A DNA stretch of 64,000 nucleotides from Phocaeicola_A sp045647865 (GTDB taxonomy: Bacteria; Bacteroidota; Bacteroidia; Bacteroidales; Bacteroidaceae). Below are positions 27,583 to 35,486 of the stretch, one piece after another. Within the stretch, counting starts at the first letter, position 1. Each line of letters opens with the position of its first letter. The notes beneath the pieces were generated by a model. The model was not told where the DNA came from. It made no database searches and saw nothing but the letters and a program-made list of their open reading frames with translations. The stretch lies in assembly GCA_045647865.1 (NCBI GenBank), contig JAZRMW010000002.1, positions 62,001 through 126,000 on the forward strand, written 5' to 3'. Made by a program: the position numbers and the translations under genes.

Positions 27583-27618
27583 GGGGTCGTGTCTGTTACT
27601 TTTGACACGACCCCTTTT
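27583..27618 (+). terminator. Intrinsic terminator of the ABC-STAS operon
   Basis: A perfect 11-bp GGGGTCGTGTC stem (27583-27593 with 27604-27614) and four T. A weaker imperfect hairpin (27500-27528) directly follows the STAS gene but lacks a T run. Confidence 0.85.
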
Positions 27619-27650
27619 GATTTATCAAGTATAGGGGGAGAACAGGGTAA

Positions 27651-28790
27651 TTATGCCTCCCCCACCCACAGAAGGTCGCTGATGATGCCGTCGGAGAGGA
27701 AGATGCCCTTCTCGGTGAGGCGCAGGGTGTCGCCCTCTATTTCGAGGAGGTGTCGCTGGAGGTGGGGACGGGACATGCGCAGGAGGTAGTTGTGGAACGT
27801 GTTGCCGAATGCACTGTCTACATGGTTGAGCGAGGCTCCCCATCGGGTGCGTAGGGTGGTGACCAGATAGTCGTTGTAGCGGGTATGCAGGTCGAGTTCC
27901 TCACGTTCGACGAAGGGGCTTCCTTCGTGGATACCTTGGATGTACTGGGGGATGGAAGCAATGTTCCACTGGCGCGAATGGCCGTCGTAGGAGTGGGCGG
28001 CTGCTCCGCATCCGAGGTAGGGGATACCTTGCCAATAGCTGCTGTTGTGGCGCGATTCCATACCCGGGAGACAGAAGTTGGATATTTCGTAGTGCTGGTA
28101 TCCGGCAGCAGTGAGCTTTTCGACCAACATCGTGTACATGGAAGCGCTGACCTCTTCGTCCACCTCGCTGACGAGACCTTGCTCTTTCATGCGCCAGAGT
28201 GGAGTTCCCTCTTCGTAGGTGAGGTGGTAGGCCGACAGGTGGGGAACATGGAGAGCTATGGCTTGATCTAGTTCCCACTCCCATGCAGCAAGGTCTTGGC
28301 CGGGCAGACCGTAGATGAGGTCGATACTGAGGTTGTGGAAGCCGTGGGCACGGCATCGGTTGATGGCCTCCATAGCTTGGCATGCAGTGTGGCGGCGGTT
28401 GAGCAGGCTCAGACGCTGGTCGTTGAAAGTCTGTACCCCCATGCTGATGCGGTTGATGGGCAGACTGGTGCGGAGTCCTTTGATATATGCTTCGGTAAGG
28501 TCATCGGGGTTGGCTTCCAGAGTAATTTCTGCATTGGGAGCAATTTCATATACCTTATATATATATAGGAAAATCCGTTCGAGCTGGGGCAAGGTGAGCT
28601 GTGAAGGGGTTCCTCCGCCCAAATAGATGGTATTTATCGTCTCGTTACCGATGTAGGTCTTGCGCATTTCCAACTCTTTGCAAAGGGTGTCCACGTAGGT
28701 TTCCTTCATTTTTGCTTCGGTGGAAGAGAAGAAGTTGCAATAGACGCATCTGCGTTGGCAAAAAGGGATGTGAAGATAGATGCCGGCCAT
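27651..28790 (-). CDS. hemW: Radical SAM heme chaperone HemW
   Basis: ATG 28790 (MAGIYLHIPFCQRRCVYCNF) is the standard HemW start; an upstream in-frame ATG would add 39 unrelated residues. The 379-residue protein has the radical SAM cluster CxxxCxxC at Cys-11/15/18, the TIYLGGGTPS motif near 65, the RISMGVQTFND motif near 125, and the HemW C-terminal domain with YWQGIPYLGCGAAAHSY. HemW binds heme and delivers it to respiratory or other heme proteins, and unlike the related HemN is not itself a coproporphyrinogen dehydrogenase. The gene converges on the STAS operon. A -7 box lies 42 bp upstream. Confidence 0.92.
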   Translation of the reverse strand: MAGIYLHIPFCQRRCVYCNFFSSTEAKMKETYVDTLCKELEMRKTYIGNETINTIYLGGGTPSQLTLPQLERIFLYIYKVYEIAPNAEITLEANPDDLTEAYIKGLRTSLPINRISMGVQTFNDQRLSLLNRRHTACQAMEAINRCRAHGFHNLSIDLIYGLPGQDLAAWEWELDQAIALHVPHLSAYHLTYEEGTPLWRMKEQGLVSEVDEEVSASMYTMLVEKLTAAGYQHYEISNFCLPGMESRHNSSYWQGIPYLGCGAAAHSYDGHSRQWNIASIPQYIQGIHEGSPFVEREELDLHTRYNDYLVTTLRTRWGASLNHVDSAFGNTFHNYLLRMSRPHLQRHLLEIEGDTLRLTEKGIFLSDGIISDLLWVGEA

Positions 28791-28832
28791 AGGAGTTTTA
28801 AGTTCTGAGTCTTGAGTTCTGGGGTTTGTGTG

Positions 28833-28840
28833 CAAAGTTA
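28833..28840 (-). promoter_or_regulatory. -7 box for hemW
   Basis: The minus strand reads TAACTTTG followed by C. No clear TTTG is found at the -33 distance. Confidence 0.6.
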
Positions 28841-28986
28841 CTAAAAAGTTGGCTAAATGTACACTCGTGGTGGCAAAATGAATGGTCCGAATGAAGAAGA
28901 ATTGCAAAAAATGGGTGTTTTTTTTGCTTGAAGATGGTTGGAAAATGGAGCTAAAGTGTTGACTTCTCGGAGGAAAGCTAAAAAAG

Positions 28987-29013
28987 GTGTTTTAAAACAT
29001 GGTTTTGAAACAC
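28987..29013. promoter_or_regulatory. 27-bp dyad upstream of EF-G2, possible operator
   Basis: GTGTTTTAAAAC (28987-28998) and GTTTTGAAACAC (29002-29013) are inverted repeats with one wobble position and a 3-nt centre. It lies about 115 bp before the EF-G2 start and about 38 bp upstream of a TATAATTTGC element that could be its -7 box. No T run follows, so it is not a terminator. The regulator is unknown; a Cur (CRP-like) site is possible because Cur controls the B. thetaiotaomicron homologue. Confidence 0.45.
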
Positions 29014-29128
29014 GGTTTGTTTGGTTGGTTATTCGGACAATATTTTATAATTTGCGCTCCGTTTTCAAAAAACAGAGATTTTAACCGCGTCAACGACGTA
29101 AATATTAACAACATAATACTTAAATATC

Positions 29129-31288
29129 ATGAAAGTATATCAGACAAGTGAAATCAAGAACATTGCCCTGTTGGGTAATGACGGTGCAGGAAAAACCACT
29201 CTCACTGAAGCGTTGCTCTATGAGAGTGGTATTATAAAACGTCGCGGAAGAATTACCGCAAAGAATACCGTCAGTGACTATTTCCCCGTTGAGCAGGAGT
29301 ATGGTTATTCAGTGTTCTCTACCGTATATCATGTAGAATGGAATGGCAAGAAATTGAATATTATCGATTGCCCGGGAAGTGATGACTTCGTAGGTGCGGC
29401 AATGACGGCCTTGAATGTAACCGACACAGCTATCCTGTTGTTGAACGGACAATATGGTGTTGAGGTAGGTACGCAAAACCACTTCCGTTATACAGAAAAA
29501 CTGGGCAAGCCGGTCATCTTCCTGGTGAACCAGTTGGATAATGAAAAGTGTGACTACGACAATGTGTTGGAACAGTTGCAGAGCATATATGGCTCAAAGG
29601 TCGTGCCTGTGCAGTATCCGTTGGAAACCGGTCCGAACTTCAATGCGGTGATTGACGTATTGTTGATGAAGAAATATTCTTGGGGTCCCGAAGGTGGCGC
29701 TCCTACCATCAGCGAAATTCCTGCAGAGGAGATGGACAAGGCCATGGAATTGCATAAAGCATTGGTGGAAGCTGCGGCAGAAAATGATGAGGGCTTGATG
29801 GAAAAATTCTTTGAGCAAGAAACATTGACTGAGGATGAAATGCGCGAAGGTATCCGCAAGGGATTGGCTTCTCGTGGTATGTTTCCCGTCTTCTGCGTAT
29901 GTGCAGGTAAGGATATGGGTGTGCGCCGATTGATGGAGTTCCTCGGTAACGTAGTTCCTTTCGTGGATGAAATGCCGAAGGTGTTCAATACCCGTGGTGC
30001 AGAAATCGTTCCCAGTGCTGATGGCCCGACATCGCTCTATTTCTTCAAGACTGCTGTTGAACCTCATATCGGTGATGTGCAGTACTTCAAGGTGATGAGT
30101 GGTGTGGTACGCGAAGGTGATGACTTGAATAATGCTGACCGTGGTTCTAAGGAGCGTATTTCACAGATGTTTGTCTGTGCGGGAGCTACGCGTGAGAAAG
30201 TTGAAGAATTGCGTGCTGGTGATATCGGTTGTACCGTGAAGCTGAAAGATGTGAAGACGGGTAATACGTTGAACGGAAAGGATTGTGACAACCGTTTCAA
30301 CTTCATCAAATATCCTAATCCTAAATATTCACGTGCTATCAAGGCAGTGAACGAAAGCGAGACCGAGAAGATGATGGCAGCCCTCAACCGTATGCGTGAG
30401 GAGGATCCGACATGGATGGTTGAGCAGAGCAAGGAACTCCGTCAGATTATCGTTCATGGACAGGGTGAATTCCACTTGCGTACCTTGAAATGGAGAATGG
30501 AGAATAACGAAAAGATCCAAATCAAGTTTGAAGAACCGAAGATTCCGTATCGCGAAACCATTACGAAGGCAGCTCGTGCGGATTATCGTCACAAGAAACA
30601 GTCGGGTGGTGCCGGACAGTTTGGTGAGGTGCATCTGATTGTGGAGCCTTACTATGAAGGAATGCCTGCTCCTGATACCTACAAGTTCAATGGACAGGAA
30701 TACAAGATGAACGTGAAGGGTACTGAAGAAGTTCAGCTCGAATGGGGTGGTAAACTGGTGTTCGTAAACAGTATTGTAGGTGGTTCTATTGATGCCCGTT
30801 TCATGCCTGCTATCCTGAAAGGTGTAATGAGCCGTATGGAACAAGGACCTTTGACCGGTTCATATGCCCGCGATGTGCGTGTTATCGTTTATGATGGAAA
30901 GATGCACCCGGTTGACTCTAATGAACTTTCATTCATGCTTGCCGGACGTCAGGCTTTTGCTGAGGCTTTCCGCAATGCAGGACCGAAACTCTTGGAGCCT
31001 ATCTATGATGTGGAAGTGTTTGTGCCCAGCGACAAGATGGGTGACGTGATGAGCGATTTGCAAGGACGTCGTGCCATGATTATGGGTATGAACAGTGAAA
31101 ATGGATATGAGAAATTGATTGCCCGTGTTCCGTTGAAGGAGATGTCTTCTTACTCTACTTCACTCAGCTCGCTTACAGGTGGACGTGCTTCATTCATCAT
31201 GAAGTTTGCCAGCTACGAACTTGTGCCTGGTGATGTCCAAGAAAAGTTGGTGAAGGAGTTTGAAGCTAATCAGACGAATGAAGATTAA
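29129..31288 (+). CDS. fusA2: EF-G2, elongation factor G paralogue with altered GTPase motifs
   Basis: The 719-residue protein has the full EF-G layout: G domain 1-290, then domains II, III, IV (DYRHKKQSGGAGQFGEVHL) and V. The G1 motif is GNDGAGKTT (16-24). Switch I has lost the ERGITI text (EYGYSVFS instead). The G3 motif is DCPGSDDF (80-87), where canonical EF-G has DTPGHVDF, so the catalytic His is Ser-84. The G4 motif is NQLD rather than NKxD. In B. thetaiotaomicron, EF-G2 supports translation during carbon starvation and gut colonisation and is reported to lack GTPase activity, which fits these substitutions. The gene is monocistronic, with a dyad upstream and a terminator downstream. 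A distinct canonical EF-G should exist elsewhere in the genome. Confidence 0.88.
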   Translation: MKVYQTSEIKNIALLGNDGAGKTTLTEALLYESGIIKRRGRITAKNTVSDYFPVEQEYGYSVFSTVYHVEWNGKKLNIIDCPGSDDFVGAAMTALNVTDTAILLLNGQYGVEVGTQNHFRYTEKLGKPVIFLVNQLDNEKCDYDNVLEQLQSIYGSKVVPVQYPLETGPNFNAVIDVLLMKKYSWGPEGGAPTISEIPAEEMDKAMELHKALVEAAAENDEGLMEKFFEQETLTEDEMREGIRKGLASRGMFPVFCVCAGKDMGVRRLMEFLGNVVPFVDEMPKVFNTRGAEIVPSADGPTSLYFFKTAVEPHIGDVQYFKVMSGVVREGDDLNNADRGSKERISQMFVCAGATREKVEELRAGDIGCTVKLKDVKTGNTLNGKDCDNRFNFIKYPNPKYSRAIKAVNESETEKMMAALNRMREEDPTWMVEQSKELRQIIVHGQGEFHLRTLKWRMENNEKIQIKFEEPKIPYRETITKAARADYRHKKQSGGAGQFGEVHLIVEPYYEGMPAPDTYKFNGQEYKMNVKGTEEVQLEWGGKLVFVNSIVGGSIDARFMPAILKGVMSRMEQGPLTGSYARDVRVIVYDGKMHPVDSNELSFMLAGRQAFAEAFRNAGPKLLEPIYDVEVFVPSDKMGDVMSDLQGRRAMIMGMNSENGYEKLIARVPLKEMSSYSTSLSSLTGGRASFIMKFASYELVPGDVQEKLVKEFEANQTNED

Positions 31289-31314
31289 CGTTTCGAAACC
31301 TATTTGATACATCG

Positions 31315-31350
31315 AAAGCCGCTTTCTGTTAAAAGAAGGCGGCTTTTTTT
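31315..31350 (+). terminator. Intrinsic terminator of EF-G2 gene
   Basis: A 13-bp stem (31315-31327 with 31334-31346, one G-U pair) is followed by a T run. Confidence 0.88.
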
Positions 31351-31405
31351 ATAATGAATGCTAAAAAAAACCTGCTTTTTTAGTACATCACATTTAAAAT
31401 TGTAT

Positions 31406-31413
31406 TATTTTTG
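31406..31413 (+). promoter_or_regulatory. Upstream -7 box for rprXY
   Basis: TATTTTTG followed by C, 140 bp before the rprX start. The -33 match is poor. Confidence 0.5.
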
Positions 31414-31515
31414 CAAACAAACAGGCGGAATTGTTGTTTAAGTAGTCATAATATTAATCAAAAACAAAAAAACGGTTAATAAACGAAAATATAGCTCTAA
31501 AACATGTTACGCGTT

Positions 31516-31547
31516 ATTGTCGGACTTTAAAGAACTTGTTAAATTTG
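31516..31547 (+). promoter_or_regulatory. Promoter giving a near-leaderless rprX transcript
   Basis: ATTG (31516-31519), a 20-bp spacer and TAAATTTG (31540-31547) match the consensus. The -7 box ends only 5 bp before the ATG at 31553, so a transcript starting at the usual distance would begin at or next to the start codon. Confidence 0.55.
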
Positions 31548-31552
31548 CAGGC

Positions 31553-33106
31553 ATGAAAAAGTCAACGATTTGGATATTAGGTATAATCATGGGTGTCTCC
31601 TTCCTATGTCTGCTCTATTTGCAGGTGAGTTATATTGAGGAGATGGTGAAGATGCGTAAGGAACAGTTTGATGAATCTGTCATGCGCAGCCTCACTAAAG
31701 CTGCCCGTAATCTGGAACTGGATGAAACGTATCGTTTCTTGCAGAAAGATGTTGAACGTACGATATCCATGGCTGATACCAATCATGTGTTTGCAGATTC
31801 ATTGGGGAATAGATTGGATTTCATTAAGTTCAAGAGTAGCTATCACTCTTATGATGGTGTTTCCATGTTCCGTATGAGAATGGCAATAACGAGTCCGTCG
31901 GTGACACCCAAAGCTGTTATTTCCAAAAGTAAAGGCGTAAACAACAGTTTTTCGCAGAGCTTGCAGCTTCAGCGTGATATTATCAAAAACAAATATGTGT
32001 ATCAACGGAACCTGCTTGAAGAGGCTGTCTATACCATGATGCGTACGGTCAGCAACAAACCGTTGGAGCGCCGTATAGACTTTGGCAAATTGGGAGGTGA
32101 CTTGAAATCGGAACTGCTGGATAATGGAATTGATCTGCCTTTCCACTTTACAGTATCTACAGGATATGGGCGTGAAGTCTATCGTTGTTCGGATTATGAA
32201 GAGGCGGGCGAGGAACACTCCTATAGCCGTGAGCTCTTTCCTGAGGATCCACCGGCCAAGATGGGTGTGCTGAAGGTGCATTTCCCTACGATGAATGATT
32301 ATATTTTCAGCTCGGTGCGCTTTATGATTCCGTCGTTGATATTTACAGTGGTGTTGCTGATAACCTTTATCTTTACCATTGTTATCATCTTCCGTCAGAA
32401 GAAATTGACAGAAATCAAGAATGACTTTATCAACAACATGACTCATGAGTTCAAGACACCGATTTCTACCATCTCGTTGGCCGCCCAAATGTTGCAAGAT
32501 CCCTCTGTTGGAAAATCTCCGCAGATGTTCCAACATATTTCAGGAGTCATCAATGATGAGACCAAACGCTTGCGCTTCCAGGTAGAAAAGGTGTTGCAGA
32601 TGTCTATGTTCGAACGTCAGAAGGTGACGATGAAGATGAAGGACATTGATGCCAATGAACTGATAGCGGGCGTCATCAAGACTTTTGCGTTGAAAGTAGA
32701 GAAGCATGGTGGAAAAATCGCATCTTTCCTTGAGGCTCAGGAACCTTTGATCTTTGTGGATGAGATGCACTTTACGAATGTGATCTTCAATTTGATGGAC
32801 AATGCTGTCAAGTATAAGCGTCCGGATGAGGAACTGCAGCTCAATGTGCGTACATGGAACGAAGGTAGCAAACTCATGATTTCGATCCAAGACAATGGTA
32901 TCGGAATCAAACGGGAAGATTTGAAGAAAATATTTGATAAGTTTTATCGTGTACATACGGGAAATCTGCACAATGTCAAAGGATTTGGATTGGGCTTGGC
33001 TTATGTGAAAAAAATTGTGCAAGACCTCAAAGGTTCTATCCGCGCAGAGAGTGAAGTGGGAGTGGGTACCAAATTTATAATTGCATTACCTTTATTAAAA
33101 AATTGA
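31553..33106 (+). CDS. rprX: RprX-type sensor histidine kinase
   Basis: ATG 31553 (MKKSTIWILG) starts directly with the first membrane helix; the longer in-frame TTG start at 31517 lies in the promoter. The 517-residue protein has helices at about 5-25 and 255-280, with a periplasmic sensor region of about 225 residues between them. The H-box is NNMTHEFKTPISTI (His near 297), the N-box FNLMDNAVKYK, the G1 box DNGIGI and the G2 box GFGLGLAYV. It phosphorylates the adjacent regulator. RprX/RprY of Bacteroides was found through its effect on tetracycline-related expression and is a broad envelope/stress two-component system. The paired gene begins 5 bp after the stop. Confidence 0.88.
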   Translation: MKKSTIWILGIIMGVSFLCLLYLQVSYIEEMVKMRKEQFDESVMRSLTKAARNLELDETYRFLQKDVERTISMADTNHVFADSLGNRLDFIKFKSSYHSYDGVSMFRMRMAITSPSVTPKAVISKSKGVNNSFSQSLQLQRDIIKNKYVYQRNLLEEAVYTMMRTVSNKPLERRIDFGKLGGDLKSELLDNGIDLPFHFTVSTGYGREVYRCSDYEEAGEEHSYSRELFPEDPPAKMGVLKVHFPTMNDYIFSSVRFMIPSLIFTVVLLITFIFTIVIIFRQKKLTEIKNDFINNMTHEFKTPISTISLAAQMLQDPSVGKSPQMFQHISGVINDETKRLRFQVEKVLQMSMFERQKVTMKMKDIDANELIAGVIKTFALKVEKHGGKIASFLEAQEPLIFVDEMHFTNVIFNLMDNAVKYKRPDEELQLNVRTWNEGSKLMISIQDNGIGIKREDLKKIFDKFYRVHTGNLHNVKGFGLGLAYVKKIVQDLKGSIRAESEVGVGTKFIIALPLLKN

Positions 33107-33111
33107 ATGAT

Positions 33112-33810
33112 ATGGACGAAAAAATGCGTATTTTGTTATGCGAAGATGATGAGAATCTTGGCATGCTCCTTAGAGAGTATCTTCAGGCCAAAGGCTACGA
33201 TACAGAATTGTGTCCTGATGGAGAGGCTGGTTATAAATCGTTCTTGAAGAACAAGTATGATTTGTGTGTGTTGGACGTGATGATGCCGAAAAAGGATGGT
33301 TTCACCCTTGCGCAGGAAATACGTGCTGCCAATTCTGAAATCCCCATTATATTCTTGACGGCAAAGACCTTGAAAGAGGATATCCTGGAGGGATTCAAGA
33401 TTGGTGCGGATGACTATTTGACCAAACCTTTCAGCATGGAAGAACTTACCTTTCGTATTGAAGCAATATTGCGTCGTGTGAAAGGAAAGAAAAACAAGGA
33501 GAGCAGTATGTATCGACTCGGTCGTTTTGTGTTTGATACCCAAAAACAACTCCTGACCATTGATGGCAAACAGACCAAACTCACGACCAAGGAGAGCGAA
33601 TTGTTGGGATTGCTCTGTGCTCATGCCAATGAGATTCTGCAACGTGACTTTGCCTTGAAGACCATTTGGATTGATGACAACTATTTCAATGCACGCAGTA
33701 TGGATGTGTATATCACCAAGCTTCGCAAGCACTTGAAGGAGGATGACTCTATTGAAATTATCAATATTCATGGAAAGGGGTATAAGCTCATTACCCCTGA
33801 TATGGATTGA
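33112..33810 (+). CDS. rprY: RprY-type OmpR-family response regulator
   Basis: ATG 33112 (MDEKMRILLCEDDENLG) is preferred over TTG 33103. Residues 1-120 are a receiver domain with the acidic pair EDD (11-13), phospho-acceptor Asp-55 in VLDVMMP, the Thr of FLTAK and the Lys of YLTKPFS. Residues about 130-232 are a winged-helix DNA-binding domain (LTTKESELLGLLCAH, RSMDVYITKLRKHL, IHGKGYKL). It follows the kinase by 5 bp and ends the operon at a strong bidirectional terminator. Confidence 0.92.
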   Translation: MDEKMRILLCEDDENLGMLLREYLQAKGYDTELCPDGEAGYKSFLKNKYDLCVLDVMMPKKDGFTLAQEIRAANSEIPIIFLTAKTLKEDILEGFKIGADDYLTKPFSMEELTFRIEAILRRVKGKKNKESSMYRLGRFVFDTQKQLLTIDGKQTKLTTKESELLGLLCAHANEILQRDFALKTIWIDDNYFNARSMDVYITKLRKHLKEDDSIEIINIHGKGYKLITPDMD

Positions 33811-33824
33811 TGCTTCCTGTTACA

Positions 33825-33860
33825 AAAAAAAAGTGTGCCAAATTTGGCACACTTTTTTTT
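33825..33860. terminator. Bidirectional terminator between rprY and a small membrane protein gene
   Basis: An A-rich / GTGTGCCAAATTTGGCACAC / T-rich palindrome centred between 33842 and 33843, with T8 on the plus and T7-8 on the minus side. It serves two convergent transcripts. Confidence 0.93.
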
Positions 33861-33887
33861 AATCTTTTTCGTAACATTGTGTCGGCA

Positions 33888-34061
33888 TCAGTCGATGTTT
33901 TTGTTGATGACAATGTATGCAATGATTCCGGCAATAATCAATGCGGCAGAACCCACTAAATAGATGTTTTCATTTACATTGCCGGTAAAGAAACAGGCAA
34001 TCAGCACGATTGAACCTATTGCAACGAGTATCAGGCCCAAATTCTTCAAAAAAGTGTTCAT
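33888..34061 (-). CDS. Small two-helix membrane protein (57 aa)
   Basis: On the minus strand ATG 34061 opens a 57-codon frame ending with TGA at 33888. The protein has two hydrophobic helices: about 8-25 (LGLILVAIGSIVLIACFF) and about 33-52 (IYLVGSAALIIAGIIAYIVI). A short polar loop lies between them and the tail is NKNID. Both ends are probably cytoplasmic. No family or function is recognised. The gene ends near the bidirectional terminator, and the reading frame is clean and well placed between regulatory signals, which argues that it is real. Confidence 0.65.
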   Translation of the reverse strand: MNTFLKNLGLILVAIGSIVLIACFFTGNVNENIYLVGSAALIIAGIIAYIVINKNID

Positions 34062-34185
34062 TGTGTTTTCTATTTTTTATTTTAGTTTATATTCTTGGTA
34101 CAAAGAAACGCATAATTCTCTAATGCACGAAATATTTCAGTGAAAAAAGTTTTAATTTGGCTTTTTTATTTCGTTTTTCACGCCA

Positions 34186-34638
34186 TTATACCTCACTTTT
34201 TGCATTCGAGAAGACTTTTCTTAAGACTTCTTGACTGATTCGAAGTTCTTCAATGCTCAGTCCGGCTAATGCTTCTTTCAATGTGCGATTGGCCACATTA
34301 CGGGCACGATCCTCCAGTTCCCGTCCTTGTCGTGTCAGATAGACCAAATTGGTACGACGGTCATTTTTGCTGGCTATGCGGACCACATAGTTCTCCCGCT
34401 CCATGTTGTCAATCAGACGGGTCATGCTGGGCTTATCCTTGAAGGTGGCATTGCACAATTCCTGTTGCGATACACCGTCCTTTTCCCAAAGAAAAAGTAA
34501 TACGGTCCATTGCTCTGGTGTGATGTCCAAACCGTTCTCTCGGAAGTTCCGGATGAGTCTGCGGTTGATGGCGGCTGACACTTTGCCGTTCAGGATGGCA
34601 AAGATGAGGCTGATGTCAAAATTGAAAGGTTCTGCCAT
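34186..34638 (-). CDS. MarR-family transcriptional regulator
   Basis: The 150-residue protein has the MarR winged helix-turn-helix: ITPEQWTVLLFLWEKDGVSQQELCNAT, then DKPSMTRLIDNMERENYVVRI (recognition helix), the wing DDR-like text KNDRRTNLVYLT, and dimerisation helices at both ends. MarR proteins repress genes for stress, efflux or catabolism and release DNA when bound by small molecules or oxidants. The only Cys (in QELCNAT) lies next to the recognition helix. A perfect 12-bp palindrome between the -7 box and the start codon suggests autorepression. The ribosomal operon diverges on the other side, but its promoter is over 120 bp away. Confidence 0.92.
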   Translation of the reverse strand: MAEPFNFDISLIFAILNGKVSAAINRRLIRNFRENGLDITPEQWTVLLFLWEKDGVSQQELCNATFKDKPSMTRLIDNMERENYVVRIASKNDRRTNLVYLTRQGRELEDRARNVANRTLKEALAGLSIEELRISQEVLRKVFSNAKSEV

Positions 34639-34649
34639 TTTTGAAATAA

Positions 34650-34661
34650 TTGTTTAAACAA
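34650..34661. promoter_or_regulatory. TTGTTTAAACAA palindrome, probable MarR operator
   Basis: A perfect 12-bp palindrome lies 12 bp before the marR start and 3 bp downstream of its -7 box, where a bound dimer would block transcription. Confidence 0.5.
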
Positions 34662-34664
34662 CGA

Positions 34665-34672
34665 CAAAGGTA
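34665..34672 (-). promoter_or_regulatory. -7 box for the marR gene
   Basis: The minus strand reads TACCTTTG. The -33 region is AT-rich without a clear TTTG at 19-20 bp. Confidence 0.6.
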
Positions 34673-34788
34673 CAAATTAAAAACAAAATAACGGCAGTTT
34701 GGAGATAAAAACTATGCTAAATTGAAGAAAAAAAGTCAAAAAATGGAAAAAAGTGCGGGGAAAGTTTCTGTCATTCAGAATAAAGCAG

Positions 34789-34796
34789 TACCTTTG
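34789..34796 (+). promoter_or_regulatory. -7 box for the rpsF-rpsR-rplI operon
   Basis: TACCTTTG followed by C, 57 bp before rpsF. The -33 position reads TTTCTG, a partial match. Confidence 0.7.
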
Positions 34797-34853
34797 CGGC
34801 CGATTTTCAATCAATCAAATTAAAAACATTATTTTATTAATTAACAAAGTAGT

Positions 34854-35198
34854 ATGAATCAATACGAAACCGTTTTCATTTTAACTCCCGTTTTGTCTGA
34901 TGTTCAGATGAAGGAAGCGGTAGAGAAATTCAAGGGTATTCTCGCAGCTGAAGGTGCTGAGATTATCAGTGAAGAGAACTGGGGCTTGAAGAAATTGGCA
35001 TACCCCATCGAGAAGAAATCTACTGGTTTTTATCAGTTGATCGAGTTTAAGGCTGAGCCTACTGCCATCGCCAAGTTGGAATTGAACTATCGTCGTGACG
35101 AGCGCGTTATCCGCTACCTCACTACCAAACTTGACAAGTATGCAGTAGAATATGCAGCTAAGAGAAGAAGTCTTAAATCAACTAATAAGGAGGATTAA
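34854..35198 (+). CDS. rpsF: 30S ribosomal protein bS6
   Basis: The 114-residue protein begins MNQYETVFILTPVLSD, the standard bS6 start. It has the ferredoxin-like alpha/beta pattern with WGLKKLAYPIEKKSTGFYQL in the middle and LNYRRDERVIRYLTTKLDKY near the end. bS6 binds bS18 on the small-subunit platform. It is the first gene of the conserved S6-S18-L9 operon, with rpsR starting 2 bp after its stop. Confidence 0.98.
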   Translation: MNQYETVFILTPVLSDVQMKEAVEKFKGILAAEGAEIISEENWGLKKLAYPIEKKSTGFYQLIEFKAEPTAIAKLELNYRRDERVIRYLTTKLDKYAVEYAAKRRSLKSTNKED

Positions 35199-35200
35199 TC

Positions 35201-35467
35201 ATGGCACAGCAATCAGAAATCAGATATTTGACTCCCCCCACCGTAGATGTAAAGAAGAAGAAATATTGCCGTTTCAAGAAGAGCGGTATCAAGTATATTG
35301 ACTACAAGGATCCTGAATTCTTGAAGAAGTTCTTGAACGAGCAGGGTAAGATTTTGCCCCGTCGCATCACTGGTACTTCATTGAAGTATCAGCGTCGTGT
35401 GGCTCAGGCCGTTAAGCGTGCACGCCACTTGGCTTTGCTTCCATTCGTAACCGATATGATGAAATAA
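35201..35467 (+). CDS. rpsR: 30S ribosomal protein bS18
   Basis: The 88-residue protein shows the bS18 signature KKKYCRFKKSGIKYIDYKDP and the C-terminal RRITGTSLKYQRRVAQAVKRAR. The single Cys in KYC is all that remains of the zinc motif found in some lineages. It is the partner of bS6 in the small subunit and sits between rpsF (2-bp gap) and rplI (19-bp gap). The gap before rplI contains a purine-rich AAGAAGGAGGAAT, which is unusual here because most genes lack a Shine-Dalgarno-like sequence. Confidence 0.98.
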   Translation: MAQQSEIRYLTPPTVDVKKKKYCRFKKSGIKYIDYKDPEFLKKFLNEQGKILPRRITGTSLKYQRRVAQAVKRARHLALLPFVTDMMK

Positions 35468-35486
35468 TAAAGAAGGAGGAATTAGT

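Noticed and set aside
28791..28907. 39-residue N-terminal extension of HemW
   Set aside because: The added residues cross the -7 box and lack similarity to HemW, while MAGIYLHIPFC is the family's usual start.
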